Of a stretch of 64,000 nucleotides of DNA, positions 52,401-60,943 are shown piece after piece. The stretch comes from an uncultured Acetatifactor sp. (GTDB taxonomy: Bacteria; Bacillota; Clostridia; Lachnospirales; Lachnospiraceae), in NCBI GenBank assembly GCA_910586775.1, contig CAJUJN010000014.1, positions 9,979 to 73,978 on the forward strand, given 5' to 3'. Position 1 is the first letter of the stretch, and the number at the start of each line of letters is the position of its first letter. Both the position numbers and the translations under genes were made by a program. The notes beneath the pieces are model-generated. The model did no database searches and was not told where the DNA came from. It saw only the letters and a program-made list of their open reading frames with translations.

Positions 52401-52932
52401 TCCAGGGAAGCTCAAGATATGCCTTCCAAAAGCCCTTCTCCTGCACTGACCGGCTTACATAGCTTCCCTCCTCCACAGGTATGATGCGCGCCCGGTTGTC
52501 CAGTCTCTGCCGGCCTCCCCTGTACGCCTGCTCTCCTCCGATATAGGTCATTCCAAATTGCTGCTCCCCATGGCTCTTTCCGTCCCGGTCCACGCTGAAC
52601 ACCGCAAAATCCCTGGGTCCGAAGCTTCCGCTCTGCACCGCAATCTCCACCTGATCTTCTCTGTGGAGAAATACCTCCCTGCCCTCCTTTTCCGGTTCCG
52701 GAGCCTCCTTACAGCAAAACAGGATGTACAGGCAGGAAGCATCCCACAGGAAACGACATTCTGTGGCAGATATCTGCCAGCAGGTTCCCTCCGGGGACAG
52801 TGTGCCTCCCGCCCTGTAAAAGCTGTCAATCACCGCACCGTCCCACTGCTCCGGGTTCATTTCCTCACGGGGCAGCTGCTTTACGTCAGGCCCCAGACAC
52901 AGGGACGAAATTCCGAATTCTAATTTTGCCAT
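49456..52932 (-). CDS. Large multidomain GH31 hydrolase, YihQ-like active site
   Basis: 1158 residues, much longer than the usual 650-800. Residues about 10-215 look like a CBM9/DOMON-type sandwich (DQVEIAVQSGSFGPRDFAVF). A helical linker (about 290-365) leads to GH31. The nucleophile is about Asp777 in GSMVDFGDVVPDEAL and the acid/base about Asp842 in CQFGGDQQSNFLG. The DFG-[ED]-x-x-P-x-[DE] and GDQ pattern is closer to sulfoquinovosidase YihQ than to YicI. ATG at 52932 follows AAGGAGG at 12 bases. No signal peptide. Confidence 0.88.
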   Translation of the reverse strand: MAKLEFGISSLCLGPDVKQLPREEMNPEQWDGAVIDSFYRAGGTLSPEGTCWQISATECRFLWDASCLYILFCCKEAPEPEKEGREVFLHREDQVEIAVQSGSFGPRDFAVFSVDRDGKSHGEQQFGMTYIGGEQAYRGGRQRLDNRARIIPVEEGSYVSRSVQEKGFWKAYLELPWTLLGGFPKESFGLMVYRKKKQTGEVLTPFPLDLNVNFSDRFEYDPLTFLETRLGGRAGTGRGKKVFFTLPGGRRLWQRPGFLCWPDEDERAEILALQDSKQPTGPDNLGRRICLAQRWQDTLMLEGMDFFFNQVRANPWEPREPWVDRRLCNEALAKGDTEEACRILDEYLNFLRRVTEWWYADHSLGNRRREKWTALGKLKECREEEDSIILCFETQQGGAQELVCTADGKAYRFRAGGRGFFAGERGKLTCRKGKTGIWEVFSGAGRLEIRMGETWEISVVSGFPEAGREPLYENKIQDKTRQQRGKRLFGAGDLLLLQAEEQEELQGFDLYMNLAEESVIYGFGERFDGLHQRGRILTLWQRDACEGCLASIGNQSYKNIPLLHDSRGYSLFFNTHYRIRADVGQEVPDRMRITGIGPCLDFFVWLGEPKQVMGDYARLTGAPLLPPKWVFEPWAGGGAGRWYHGPLEDLCREQMAVLERFEELDIPHSGFYAEGAGAGWIGRGGKEELYKIVDFAGRKGIRVFSWQYPDMSPETAAALLPGVPGEELPVTENLTDAVFPEHPLPKVIDFTHPRGMELLKAQWAERLDAGIRGSMVDFGDVVPDEALFYDGRRGAEMHNGYSYEYARSYRELFEERYGDDHVLFTRGAAAGSQHFACQFGGDQQSNFLGMTYSIHGGLSAAASGLPFWGVDAGGYGGFGDEETYIRWTEYACFCPLMRYHGTEPREPWEYSPGTVELYRFYAWLRENLLPYSYDWAVHAHLTGIPMMLPMAMAFPEQGETMGCEDQYLYGKYLLVAPVHNEDNTRRIYFPRGKWVSFWDNRETVEGPVSVERQVPLSSIPVYLRSGALIPLQLNGSLEPGQSMTVSRKNALLLTPPEEDGGDCWYRSAADASRYHFRHREDGFELFCDGMGEIPYLILKGLSGKPSGILLNRRPLKETHAGHSLYFEEGWYEESDGTVLIRLFSHERIELEVNAAESL

Positions 52933-53142
52933 AATTTTTATATACCTCCTTGGATTTCTTTCGCAACACTTCCTGATTTCCATGATAATTTACCCCTGGA
53001 TTCCCGGGCTATAATAATTGTAGCCATTCTATATCGTTTTTTACGCAAATAAATTTCTAACGCCGCAGAAAACACAGCGAAAGAAATTTTTTTAATCACA
53101 AACAAAAGGAGAACTGTGAAAACGGCAGCAGCCTGAACCGGT

Positions 53143-54981
53143 TCAGACATAATACCTTGCCTGGGCATTCCACATCTGCGTATACCGGCCTCCCGCGGCA
53201 TAGAGTTCCTCATGGCTGCCCCGCTCCACGATTTCCCCCTCATGGAATACGATAATTTCGTCACAGAACCGGCAGCTGCTCATTCTGTGGGAAATGTAGA
53301 TACTGGTTCTGCCCTCCACCATTTCGTTAAACCGGGCGTAAATCTGTGCCTCCGCCTTAGCGTCCAGGGCAGCCGTGGGTTCATCCAGTATGACTACAGG
53401 CGCATCTTTGTACAGGGCCCTTGCCAACGCCAGTTTCTGGGCCTCCCCGCCGCTGACGGCCACCCCGTCCCGAAGATCCTTGTACAGATAGGTGTCCAGC
53501 CGCTTCTCCATATCCCTGACAAAACCGTCCGCTTCCGCCTGACGCAGGGCATCCCAGAGCTTCTCCTCCTGCCATCCATAGCCTGCGGCGACATTTTCCC
53601 CCACAGAGAAAGAAAACAGTTTGAAATCCTGGAACACCACGCTGAAGAGGCCCCGGTACTCCTCCTGGCTGTATTTGCGGATATCCACGCCGTTTAAGGT
53701 AATCCTCCCCTCAGTTGGGTCATAAAGGCGGCAGAGCAGCTTGATAAACGTGGTTTTTCCGGCGCCGTTGCGTCCCACCACCGCCATTTTCCCCCGGATA
53801 TTGATTCTGCAGTTCACGTTTTTCAATACGGGAATCTCACTGCCCGGATACCGGAAGCTCACGTTCTCAAAGGCCAGCTCATACTCCCCGTCATCCCGTT
53901 TCTCCACCGGGATACTGCCCTTCCCATGAACATTCTCCGTGTCCAGAAACTTCAGAAATTCGTCTGTATAGATGCAGATTTTCTGCAGTTCTCCATGCTT
54001 TGCAATCACGGAAAAGCAGGCTCCGCCAAACTGGTTCAGCGCCCCCGCATAGCGGGTGAAAGCGCCTACGGTAACGGCTCCCGTCACCGTCTTCAGCGCC
54101 ACCAGGAAATAGGTGACAACCGTAAAAAAAGCATTTACCAGTCGGTTGGCATTGGCCTCCGCCCTTCCCACGTCGCAGCTGGCGGAAAAATAGTCCCGGG
54201 CCCTTTTGCCGAATTCCGCGGAATTGTGCAGAATCATCTCCTCCATACCGTAAATGCGGATGATCTTCCCCACCTTTGCCTCCCCGAATATCTGCTGATT
54301 CAGATACATCAGCTTGTGCTCCTCCCCCGTATGGGCCTGGAAAATCTCCATCTGCCTGCGGGCAAATTTTCCGAATCCCCTAAAGGCGCAGAAAGCCATT
54401 CCCCCAAGCGTTCCCGCGAACAGCAGAAACGAGGGCAGCGGCCGGGCCAGTATCCCCAACAGGCCAAACTCCCCCCGGGGTCCGGAAGCGCACAGACAGC
54501 CCACCAGAAAAACCGACAGGAATATATTGAGAATCGCCTGTAAAATATCGGTATAATGGCACAAAAGGACGCCAAGACCGCCGTACATATCCGATGTCCT
54601 CTCGGAAAAAAGAAGCTTTTCCGCTGCTTCCGGGTTCTCCATGGTCTCGTAGTCCATGGAAAAGGCTTTTTCCCGCAGCCAGACATAGAAGATCAGCCAT
54701 ATCTTCGTCAGCCTGCCTTTGAACTGCCGCCGGAGCAGCTGCTCCGTAAGTCCCAGGAGCAGGCCAATTCCCAGCAGCAGAAGCGCCAGCCCCGCCGCCT
54801 TCCTGTATTCCTCAAGAAGCAGGGCATCTATCATCTCCGCGGTCACAAAGAGTCCTGCATAGGTCTGCGTCAGGGAAAGCGCCACCTTTAGCAGATGCAG
54901 CGGAATAATAAGGGAATCCTCCCTGTGGATCATCTTCATGATCCGAAAGCCTGTTCTGTGAATGGATTTAAGTTTCTGCAT
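53143..54981 (-). CDS. ABC exporter half-transporter, A type
   Basis: 612 residues. Membrane domain about 20-340; ATPase with Walker A GRNGAGKTTF, Q-loop VFQDFKLF, signature VSGGEAQKLALARA, Walker B VVILDEPTAALD and YISHRMSS. It is close to the A-type protein encoded at 56955 (shared VAAGY/ISGGEAQKLALARALYKDAP-like blocks), implying duplication. Last gene of a four-transporter operon. It should pair with the B-type protein encoded just upstream. The start follows AGGAG. Confidence 0.9.
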   Translation of the reverse strand: MQKLKSIHRTGFRIMKMIHREDSLIIPLHLLKVALSLTQTYAGLFVTAEMIDALLLEEYRKAAGLALLLLGIGLLLGLTEQLLRRQFKGRLTKIWLIFYVWLREKAFSMDYETMENPEAAEKLLFSERTSDMYGGLGVLLCHYTDILQAILNIFLSVFLVGCLCASGPRGEFGLLGILARPLPSFLLFAGTLGGMAFCAFRGFGKFARRQMEIFQAHTGEEHKLMYLNQQIFGEAKVGKIIRIYGMEEMILHNSAEFGKRARDYFSASCDVGRAEANANRLVNAFFTVVTYFLVALKTVTGAVTVGAFTRYAGALNQFGGACFSVIAKHGELQKICIYTDEFLKFLDTENVHGKGSIPVEKRDDGEYELAFENVSFRYPGSEIPVLKNVNCRINIRGKMAVVGRNGAGKTTFIKLLCRLYDPTEGRITLNGVDIRKYSQEEYRGLFSVVFQDFKLFSFSVGENVAAGYGWQEEKLWDALRQAEADGFVRDMEKRLDTYLYKDLRDGVAVSGGEAQKLALARALYKDAPVVILDEPTAALDAKAEAQIYARFNEMVEGRTSIYISHRMSSCRFCDEIIVFHEGEIVERGSHEELYAAGGRYTQMWNAQARYYV

Positions 54982-55017
54982 GTCAATTCTCCTGTTTCAG
55001 ATTCATTTGTATCACTT

Positions 55018-56877
55018 TTATGCCTTCTGGTAATACCTTGCCTGCAGGGCAAAAAGCTCCGCATAGGCCCCTCCCTGCTTCATCAGGCTCTCGTGGCTTC
55101 CCTCCTGAAGAATACGTCCCTGTTCCATAAAAAGGATACGATCGCAAAACCGTGTGGAACTTAACCTGTGGGAGATAAATACGGCCGTCTTACCCCGAAT
55201 CATCCCGTCATATTTTTCGTACATTTCACTCTCCGCAATGGGATCCAGCGCCGCGGTGGGCTCGTCCAGAATCACCACCGGCGCGTCCTTGTACAGCGCC
55301 CTGGCCAGCATCATCTTCTGCAGCTCCCCTCCGGAAAGCGTCACCCCTTCCTTATCCATATCCTGGTTCATGCTGGTTCCCGCCTTCTTCGGAAGCGCCT
55401 GTACACGCTCCCACAGCCCTGCTTTTTCCAGACAGCGCCGCAGCCGCTCTCCGTCCTCGGTTCCCGCCTGCGCACAGGACACATTCTCCGAAAGCGGGAA
55501 GGAAAAGGCGAACACCTCCTGGAATACCACGGCAAATTCCCGGAAAATCTCCCTCTGGGACAGGGTCTGCATGTCCTGGCCGTCCAGATAAATCTTCCCG
55601 GAGGAGGGACGGTACAGTCCGCACAGCAGCTTGATCAGCGTAGTCTTCCCTGCACCGTTCCTGCCCACCAGAGCCAGCTTCTCCCCGGCCCGGATGGTCA
55701 GGCTCAGATCCTGTATGGTGTCCTCCCTGCTGCCCTCATAGCGGAATGTCACATGCTCCAGACGAATCTCGTGCGGTTTTCCCTGTTTCCCGGGAGCGGG
55801 CTTCCCCTCCTCCACAATCCCGTAATCCAGGAAATCCCGATAGGATTTCATGATTTTTTCATTACTGAAAATATTGATAACCGCTTCCAGAAATCCCCTT
55901 ACCCAGGCCTCAAAACCGGCCACAATGCCCACATACAGCAGAAAGGCCGGAAGTCCCAGGCTGCCCAGAAGCATCTCCCTGATCAGCCATCCGTAAACCA
56001 CAGCGCTCCTGGCAAAGGTAAGCAGATGATTGCCCATCCCGGCAGCCATGTATCCGTTTTCCTCCCGGTCAATCAGGGCACATATCTTTCTGATGCTCTC
56101 CCGCATGGCTTCCGGAAACCATCTGTCCATCCGGTACAGACGGATATCCTTTCCGTTGCCCGGAAGAATGGATTCCCTCCTTAAATACCGGAACTCCTTC
56201 CAGATATCCTCGATCTCCTCCTCCATCCCGTAAGTCCGTCTGGCAGCCAGAAGATGAAAACCTGTCACAATAAAAGTCTGCAGAACCAGAAATGCCAGAA
56301 GGAATCCGCTTTCCCTGCCCACAATCACCCCGTAGACCGCCAGACCGCCCAGGTTGGCCAGCATGTCCCAGTAGCTTTTGGCATAGGCCTCTATCCCGGC
56401 TCCGTTTCCCATATAGAGATTGCGCTGCGCAGCCTCCCATTTCTTCCTTCCCCCGGCGCTTTCCAGGCTCTGTATGTCCATTTCCAGTGTCTTGCGTTCA
56501 AATTCCCTTGTGATATCGATGCGGAACAGGAAAAACAGCTTATTCCGCAATTCCTTCAGATTTCCCTGAAGAAAACGGACTCCCTGGAGCAGAAGAATGT
56601 ACCCTGCCACCATCAGAAGCCTCACCCAGGGCGCTTTTCCGCTTACCAGGCAGGCGGCTGCAGCTCCCGCCATGGCAGCCTCCAGAAAAGGCAGCAGCAC
56701 GCTGCACAGAGTATCCCCCACGCAGACCGCAAAGGCTCTTGTCCCCTCCTCTCGTCTCAGCGCCCTGAAGGTGTAAAGACAATTGCTCCAGATGGAATAT
56801 TTTTTTAACTCTTTCATTTCCGCTTTTTTTATTTTGGCTTTTTTTATTTTGGCTTCCTTTATTTCCGTTTGTTTCAT
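55018..56877 (-). CDS. ABC exporter half-transporter, B type
   Basis: About 619 residues from the ATG at 56877. The first residues are a Lys/Glu/Ala repeat (KEAKIKKAKIKKAEMKELKK), mirrored by TTTATTTTGGC-type repeats in the DNA. ATPase: Walker A GRNGAGKTTL, Q-loop VFQEVFAFSF, signature LSGGELQKMMLARA, Walker B VVILDEPTAALD, FISHRLSS. Homologous to the B-type protein encoded at 58906. Probable heterodimer partner of the A-type gene 36 bases downstream. Confidence 0.9.
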   Translation of the reverse strand: MKQTEIKEAKIKKAKIKKAEMKELKKYSIWSNCLYTFRALRREEGTRAFAVCVGDTLCSVLLPFLEAAMAGAAAACLVSGKAPWVRLLMVAGYILLLQGVRFLQGNLKELRNKLFFLFRIDITREFERKTLEMDIQSLESAGGRKKWEAAQRNLYMGNGAGIEAYAKSYWDMLANLGGLAVYGVIVGRESGFLLAFLVLQTFIVTGFHLLAARRTYGMEEEIEDIWKEFRYLRRESILPGNGKDIRLYRMDRWFPEAMRESIRKICALIDREENGYMAAGMGNHLLTFARSAVVYGWLIREMLLGSLGLPAFLLYVGIVAGFEAWVRGFLEAVINIFSNEKIMKSYRDFLDYGIVEEGKPAPGKQGKPHEIRLEHVTFRYEGSREDTIQDLSLTIRAGEKLALVGRNGAGKTTLIKLLCGLYRPSSGKIYLDGQDMQTLSQREIFREFAVVFQEVFAFSFPLSENVSCAQAGTEDGERLRRCLEKAGLWERVQALPKKAGTSMNQDMDKEGVTLSGGELQKMMLARALYKDAPVVILDEPTAALDPIAESEMYEKYDGMIRGKTAVFISHRLSSTRFCDRILFMEQGRILQEGSHESLMKQGGAYAELFALQARYYQKA

Positions 56878-56954
56878 TTCCTTTTTCCTCTTTTCTTCCC
56901 GGATTTTGCGCCCCGGTCTCCTCCGCCGCAAAAAACCTGCCCGGTTCTTCCGCC

Positions 56955-58922
56955 TCAGCAGCCCTCTTTATTTACGTAATATTTCGCCTGGGCATGCCAC
57001 AGCTCTGCGTAATGCCCCTGTTTTTCCAGAAGCTCCTCATGGCTTCCCCGCTCCGCAATCTCTCCGTTCCGGAATACCACGATATCGTCGCAGAACCTGC
57101 AGCTGCTCATGCGGTGGGAGATGTAAATACTGGTCTTGTCTCTCACCATCTCATGGAACCCTGCGTACACCTGGGCCTCGCTGATGGGGTCCAGGGCGGC
57201 TGTGGGTTCGTCCAGTACCACAAAGGGCGCGTCCTTGTACAGCGCTCTGGCCAGGGCCAGCTTCTGGGCCTCCCCGCCGCTGATGTCCACGCCGCCCTCC
57301 CTGTCCTTAAACAGCAGCGTGTCCATTCCCTCCGGAAGCTTCCCCGCAAATTCCGCAGCCCCTGCCCGCTCCAGACAGTCTCTGATCCGGGCATCGTCCC
57401 GCTCATAAGAGGTGACAAGATTCTGCCACATCGGAAAGGCAAACAGCTTGAAATCCTGAAAAACCACACCGAACAGCTCTCTGTATTCCTCCTCCCGGTA
57501 TTTCCGGATGTCTATGCCGTTCAGGGTAATGACGCCCTCGGTAGGTTCATACAGCCTGCAGAGAAGCTTTACAAAAGTAGTCTTTCCCGCGCCGTTTTCT
57601 CCCACCAGCGCCAGCTTGTCTTTCATTTTAATCTTACAGTTCACATGCTTTAAAATCATCTCCTCACTGCCCGGATAGCGGAAGCTCACATCCTGAAATG
57701 CAATCTCATACTCTCCGTCCAGACGCTTCTCCACGGGAATGCTTCCTGCGACATGACCGTTCTCCATCTTCATCAGCTCCAGGAAATCCGTCATATAATC
57801 ATTGGCCAGTTTAATCTGTGTGTTGTACCACGCAGCGCCCTGAAAACCTCCTGACAGCTTCATCATGGCTCCCGCATACTGGGTAAACGCGCCTATGGTG
57901 ACAGCCCCTGACAGTACCTTTACCGCCACGAACAAATAGCTGAACACAGTGAAAAATCCGTTGGTGAGATTCCCGTTCAGTGTGCCTTTAATCTCCATAT
58001 CGCACATATTCCCGTAGAACTGATTGCTCTTTTCCCACCACCTGTCCATGTTGTCCATCAGCATCCCCTTCATGTCATAGATGCGGATCACTTTTGCCGC
58101 CTGCAGATTCATCATCACCCGGGAAAGCAGATAAGTAAGCTGCAGTTCCATTCCCGCGTGGTCCTGAAGATATTTGCCCGTAGCCTTTACCATTCTGGCA
58201 TTCCCGCCGGCTCTGATCACCATGGTCAGGGCCAGAAAAACCAGCACCAGAATCACAGAGACTGCCGGCCTGGCGGCAAAGGCCAGCAGGAAACCCTCCT
58301 CCGACGGACTGCTGAAGCATAATACGCCGATAAGTCCCACCGCAGTCCCTATCTCCAGAATCCCTGTCAGCAGTCCCTGGTAATTGTTTACCACGCTGCC
58401 CAGTCCTCCGTACATGCCGGCTATGCGCTCCGATTTAAATATCTTTTCCGATACCCCGGGCTGTTCCATGGTCTCGTAATCCAGAGTGGCTGCTTTCTCC
58501 CGCATCATGACCTCAAAAGCCAGACTGCACCGTTGGGCCGATTTCCCATAAGCCTTTTCCACCAGTTTGGCTGCCACCCCCAGGAAAAGTCCTGTCAGAA
58601 CCACCGCGCAGCCCCGGAAAAATCCTTCCGAAAACCTGCCCGCCAATAATGTGTCAATAAATTCAGCTGTCAGATACAGGGTCAGATAAGTTCCCGTCAC
58701 CTGGAGGACGCTGTTTATGATCCGCAGCGGAATGGCCGCAGAATCCACTTTATGTGCGATTTTCATCAGCTCCAAACCTGTTTTATGATATTTCAGGACT
58801 GCGCGCAGTCTCCCGATTATCCCTTCTGCCGCTCTTCCTTCACCGCATTCCCTGTCTGTTCCCTTTTTGCTCTCTTTGTCCATACCCATGCCTTTCGCCA
58901 ATCTTTTATTCTCCAGTCTCAT
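56955..58922 (-). CDS. ABC exporter half-transporter, A type
   Basis: About 655 residues. The start is uncertain: ATG at 58922 overlaps the upstream gene by 17 bases; ATGs near 58889 follow AAAGG. ATPase: Walker A GENGAGKTTF, Q-loop VFQDFKLFAF, signature ISGGEAQKLALARA, Walker B VVLDEPTAALD, YISHRMSS. All catalytic residues are present. Second gene of the operon; pairs with the B-type gene at 58906. Confidence 0.9.
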   Translation of the reverse strand: MRLENKRLAKGMGMDKESKKGTDRECGEGRAAEGIIGRLRAVLKYHKTGLELMKIAHKVDSAAIPLRIINSVLQVTGTYLTLYLTAEFIDTLLAGRFSEGFFRGCAVVLTGLFLGVAAKLVEKAYGKSAQRCSLAFEVMMREKAATLDYETMEQPGVSEKIFKSERIAGMYGGLGSVVNNYQGLLTGILEIGTAVGLIGVLCFSSPSEEGFLLAFAARPAVSVILVLVFLALTMVIRAGGNARMVKATGKYLQDHAGMELQLTYLLSRVMMNLQAAKVIRIYDMKGMLMDNMDRWWEKSNQFYGNMCDMEIKGTLNGNLTNGFFTVFSYLFVAVKVLSGAVTIGAFTQYAGAMMKLSGGFQGAAWYNTQIKLANDYMTDFLELMKMENGHVAGSIPVEKRLDGEYEIAFQDVSFRYPGSEEMILKHVNCKIKMKDKLALVGENGAGKTTFVKLLCRLYEPTEGVITLNGIDIRKYREEEYRELFGVVFQDFKLFAFPMWQNLVTSYERDDARIRDCLERAGAAEFAGKLPEGMDTLLFKDREGGVDISGGEAQKLALARALYKDAPFVVLDEPTAALDPISEAQVYAGFHEMVRDKTSIYISHRMSSCRFCDDIVVFRNGEIAERGSHEELLEKQGHYAELWHAQAKYYVNKEGC

Positions 58923-60780
58923 CTTCTTTTTTCCGGTAATTCTCCTCGTAATACTGGGCCTGTGTGCGGAACAAGGCTGCATAGGCGCCCTGCCTTTCCA
59001 TCAGCGTCTCGTGGCTGCCTTCCTCCGCAATCCGTCCATTCTCCATATATAAAATACGGTGGCAGAACTTGGTGGAGCTCAATCTGTGGGAGATAAAAAT
59101 ACTGGTTTTATTCTGCGTCATCCTGAAATATTCTTCATACATCCGGCTCTCCGCCAGGGGATCCAGGGCAGCCGTGGGCTCATCCAGAATCACAATGGGC
59201 GCGTCCTTATAAAGAGCCCTGGCCAGCATCAGCCGCTGAAGCTCTCCTCCTGACAGGGTTACGCCTGCGGCATCCAGATCTTTATTCAGATTTGTCCGCT
59301 CTTTCCCCGGGAGCTCTAAAACCCTGGTCCACAGCTCCGCGTCACGGAGGCTTTTTTCCATTTTGGCATAATCGGTATCTTCCGCCGCCCTGCAGGAAAC
59401 ATTATCTGCCAGGGAAAAGGAGAAAGCGAACACTTCCTGAAACACCACCGCAAACTCCTTCCTGTATTCCTCCGGCGAAAGAAGGGACACGTCCCTGCCG
59501 TCCAGATATATCTTTCCGGAAGCGGGTCTGTACAGCCCGCAGATCAGCTTGATTAAGGTAGATTTTCCCGCGCCGTTCATCCCCACCAAAGCAAGCTTTT
59601 CCCCGGGTCTCACGGTCAGCGTCAGATCATGAACCGCGTCTTCCCCGGCTCCCTCATAGCGGAAGGATACATGCTCCAGGCGGATTTCGTGGACTCTGCC
59701 CGGATTCTCCACTTTTTCCTCTCCCAGGGAATCCTCTTCGGCATACTCCTGAAAATCCCGGTAACGGTCCATGTAACGGTTATTTCTCAGTATTCCTCCC
59801 ATAGCCCCGGTCAGGGAATTCATCCATCCCCCAAAGCCCGACACGATTCCCACATAGAGCAGAAACCCGGCCAGATTCATGTCTCCCAGCACCATACGCC
59901 GGATAAGATAAGCATATACCAGCAGATCTCTCACTGCGGACAGCGCCTTCTCAAAAAGAGAGGCATTGATGGAACAGTTCCTCTGCCTGCCGCTCCAGTA
60001 AGCCATTTCCTCCGTCATCTTCCGGAATTCCGTCCGAAACCAGCCCCACATCCTGTACAGCCTGATATCCTTGCCGTTGGCCGGAACCAGAACCTCCCGC
60101 TTCAGATACTCATATCCCTGTCTGACTTTGATACTCTTTTCTTCATGCTTAACCGTGCGTTGATCCCCATAGAAATTCACTGCCATAATCACTCCCGAAG
60201 AGCCGAACAGCAGCAAAAGCACCCAGAAATTAATTCTGCCCATGAGCGCCGAATATACGATAAGTCCGGCCAGAGCAATGGCCGCATTCTCGAACTCTCC
60301 TAAAAAAGCTTCGATTCCCGTATCATTGCCATAATAAATATTTCCTCTGGCTCCTTCCAGCTTCTGCTGTCCCCGTGTGCTCTCAAATTTCTCGAAATCC
60401 GCGCTCAGCGCTGCTTCAAACAGCTCCGCTCCCAGACCGATGCGGAACATGAATCTCCCCTTCCGGCTCACATTCCCCAGATAATCTCCCGCTGTGCCCA
60501 TGATCTGCAGCGCCAGCACATATCCTGCCAGGGCCAGAAAGATGATTTCCGGCTGCCAGCCGCTTCCCAACAGATATACCACTGCGCTGGGCAGAGCCAT
60601 GGCCGCAAAGGGACGCAGCACGGATATCCCTATTTTCCCGCCGACAACCGCCAGATACCGGACTCCCATGGCCTTTCTGAACTTGGAGAAGGCTGCTCTG
60701 TAATTGTCCCACAGGGGATAACGCCTGTAATCCTCTTCTTCTTTTGCTCTTTTTGTCTTCTTCCCCTGCCTCTCTTTCAT
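58906..60780 (-). CDS. ABC exporter half-transporter, B type
   Basis: About 624 residues from the ATG at 60780 (AAGGAAG upstream); an earlier ATG at 60846 has no ribosome site. The N-terminus is very basic. ATPase: Walker A GMNGAGKSTL, Q-loop VFQEVFAFSF, signature LSGGELQRLMLARA, Walker B IVILDEPTAALD, FISHRLSS. First gene of the exporter operon, directly after the terminator that ends the AgrC-like kinase transcript; a short TATA-like sequence lies between. Confidence 0.9.
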   Translation of the reverse strand: MKERQGKKTKRAKEEEDYRRYPLWDNYRAAFSKFRKAMGVRYLAVVGGKIGISVLRPFAAMALPSAVVYLLGSGWQPEIIFLALAGYVLALQIMGTAGDYLGNVSRKGRFMFRIGLGAELFEAALSADFEKFESTRGQQKLEGARGNIYYGNDTGIEAFLGEFENAAIALAGLIVYSALMGRINFWVLLLLFGSSGVIMAVNFYGDQRTVKHEEKSIKVRQGYEYLKREVLVPANGKDIRLYRMWGWFRTEFRKMTEEMAYWSGRQRNCSINASLFEKALSAVRDLLVYAYLIRRMVLGDMNLAGFLLYVGIVSGFGGWMNSLTGAMGGILRNNRYMDRYRDFQEYAEEDSLGEEKVENPGRVHEIRLEHVSFRYEGAGEDAVHDLTLTVRPGEKLALVGMNGAGKSTLIKLICGLYRPASGKIYLDGRDVSLLSPEEYRKEFAVVFQEVFAFSFSLADNVSCRAAEDTDYAKMEKSLRDAELWTRVLELPGKERTNLNKDLDAAGVTLSGGELQRLMLARALYKDAPIVILDEPTAALDPLAESRMYEEYFRMTQNKTSIFISHRLSSTKFCHRILYMENGRIAEEGSHETLMERQGAYAALFRTQAQYYEENYRKKEDETGE

Positions 60781-60865
60781 CTGCACTTCCTTTTCCTGAT
60801 TTTTCTTTCCCAACGTTTCCGTTCCTCCCTTCTCACTTCCGCTCATACGCCGTATAATGTTAGCA

Positions 60866-60895
60866 TAATATAAAAATCCCCCAAACGGGGGATTT
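60866..60895 (-). terminator. Intrinsic terminator after the AgrC-like kinase
   Basis: On the minus strand AAATCCCCC and GGGGGATTT pair around a four-base loop and run into TTTTATATT. It separates the two-component genes from the exporter operon. Confidence 0.88.
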
Positions 60896-60943
60896 CCTCA
60901 CAAAATGTTCAATTTTCAGCACGAAATGTTCCGGGCAGATTTC

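Noticed and set aside
53143..60780. A lantibiotic or RiPP cluster
   Set aside because: No precursor peptide, modification enzyme or protease domain was found; only exporters and a two-component system are present.
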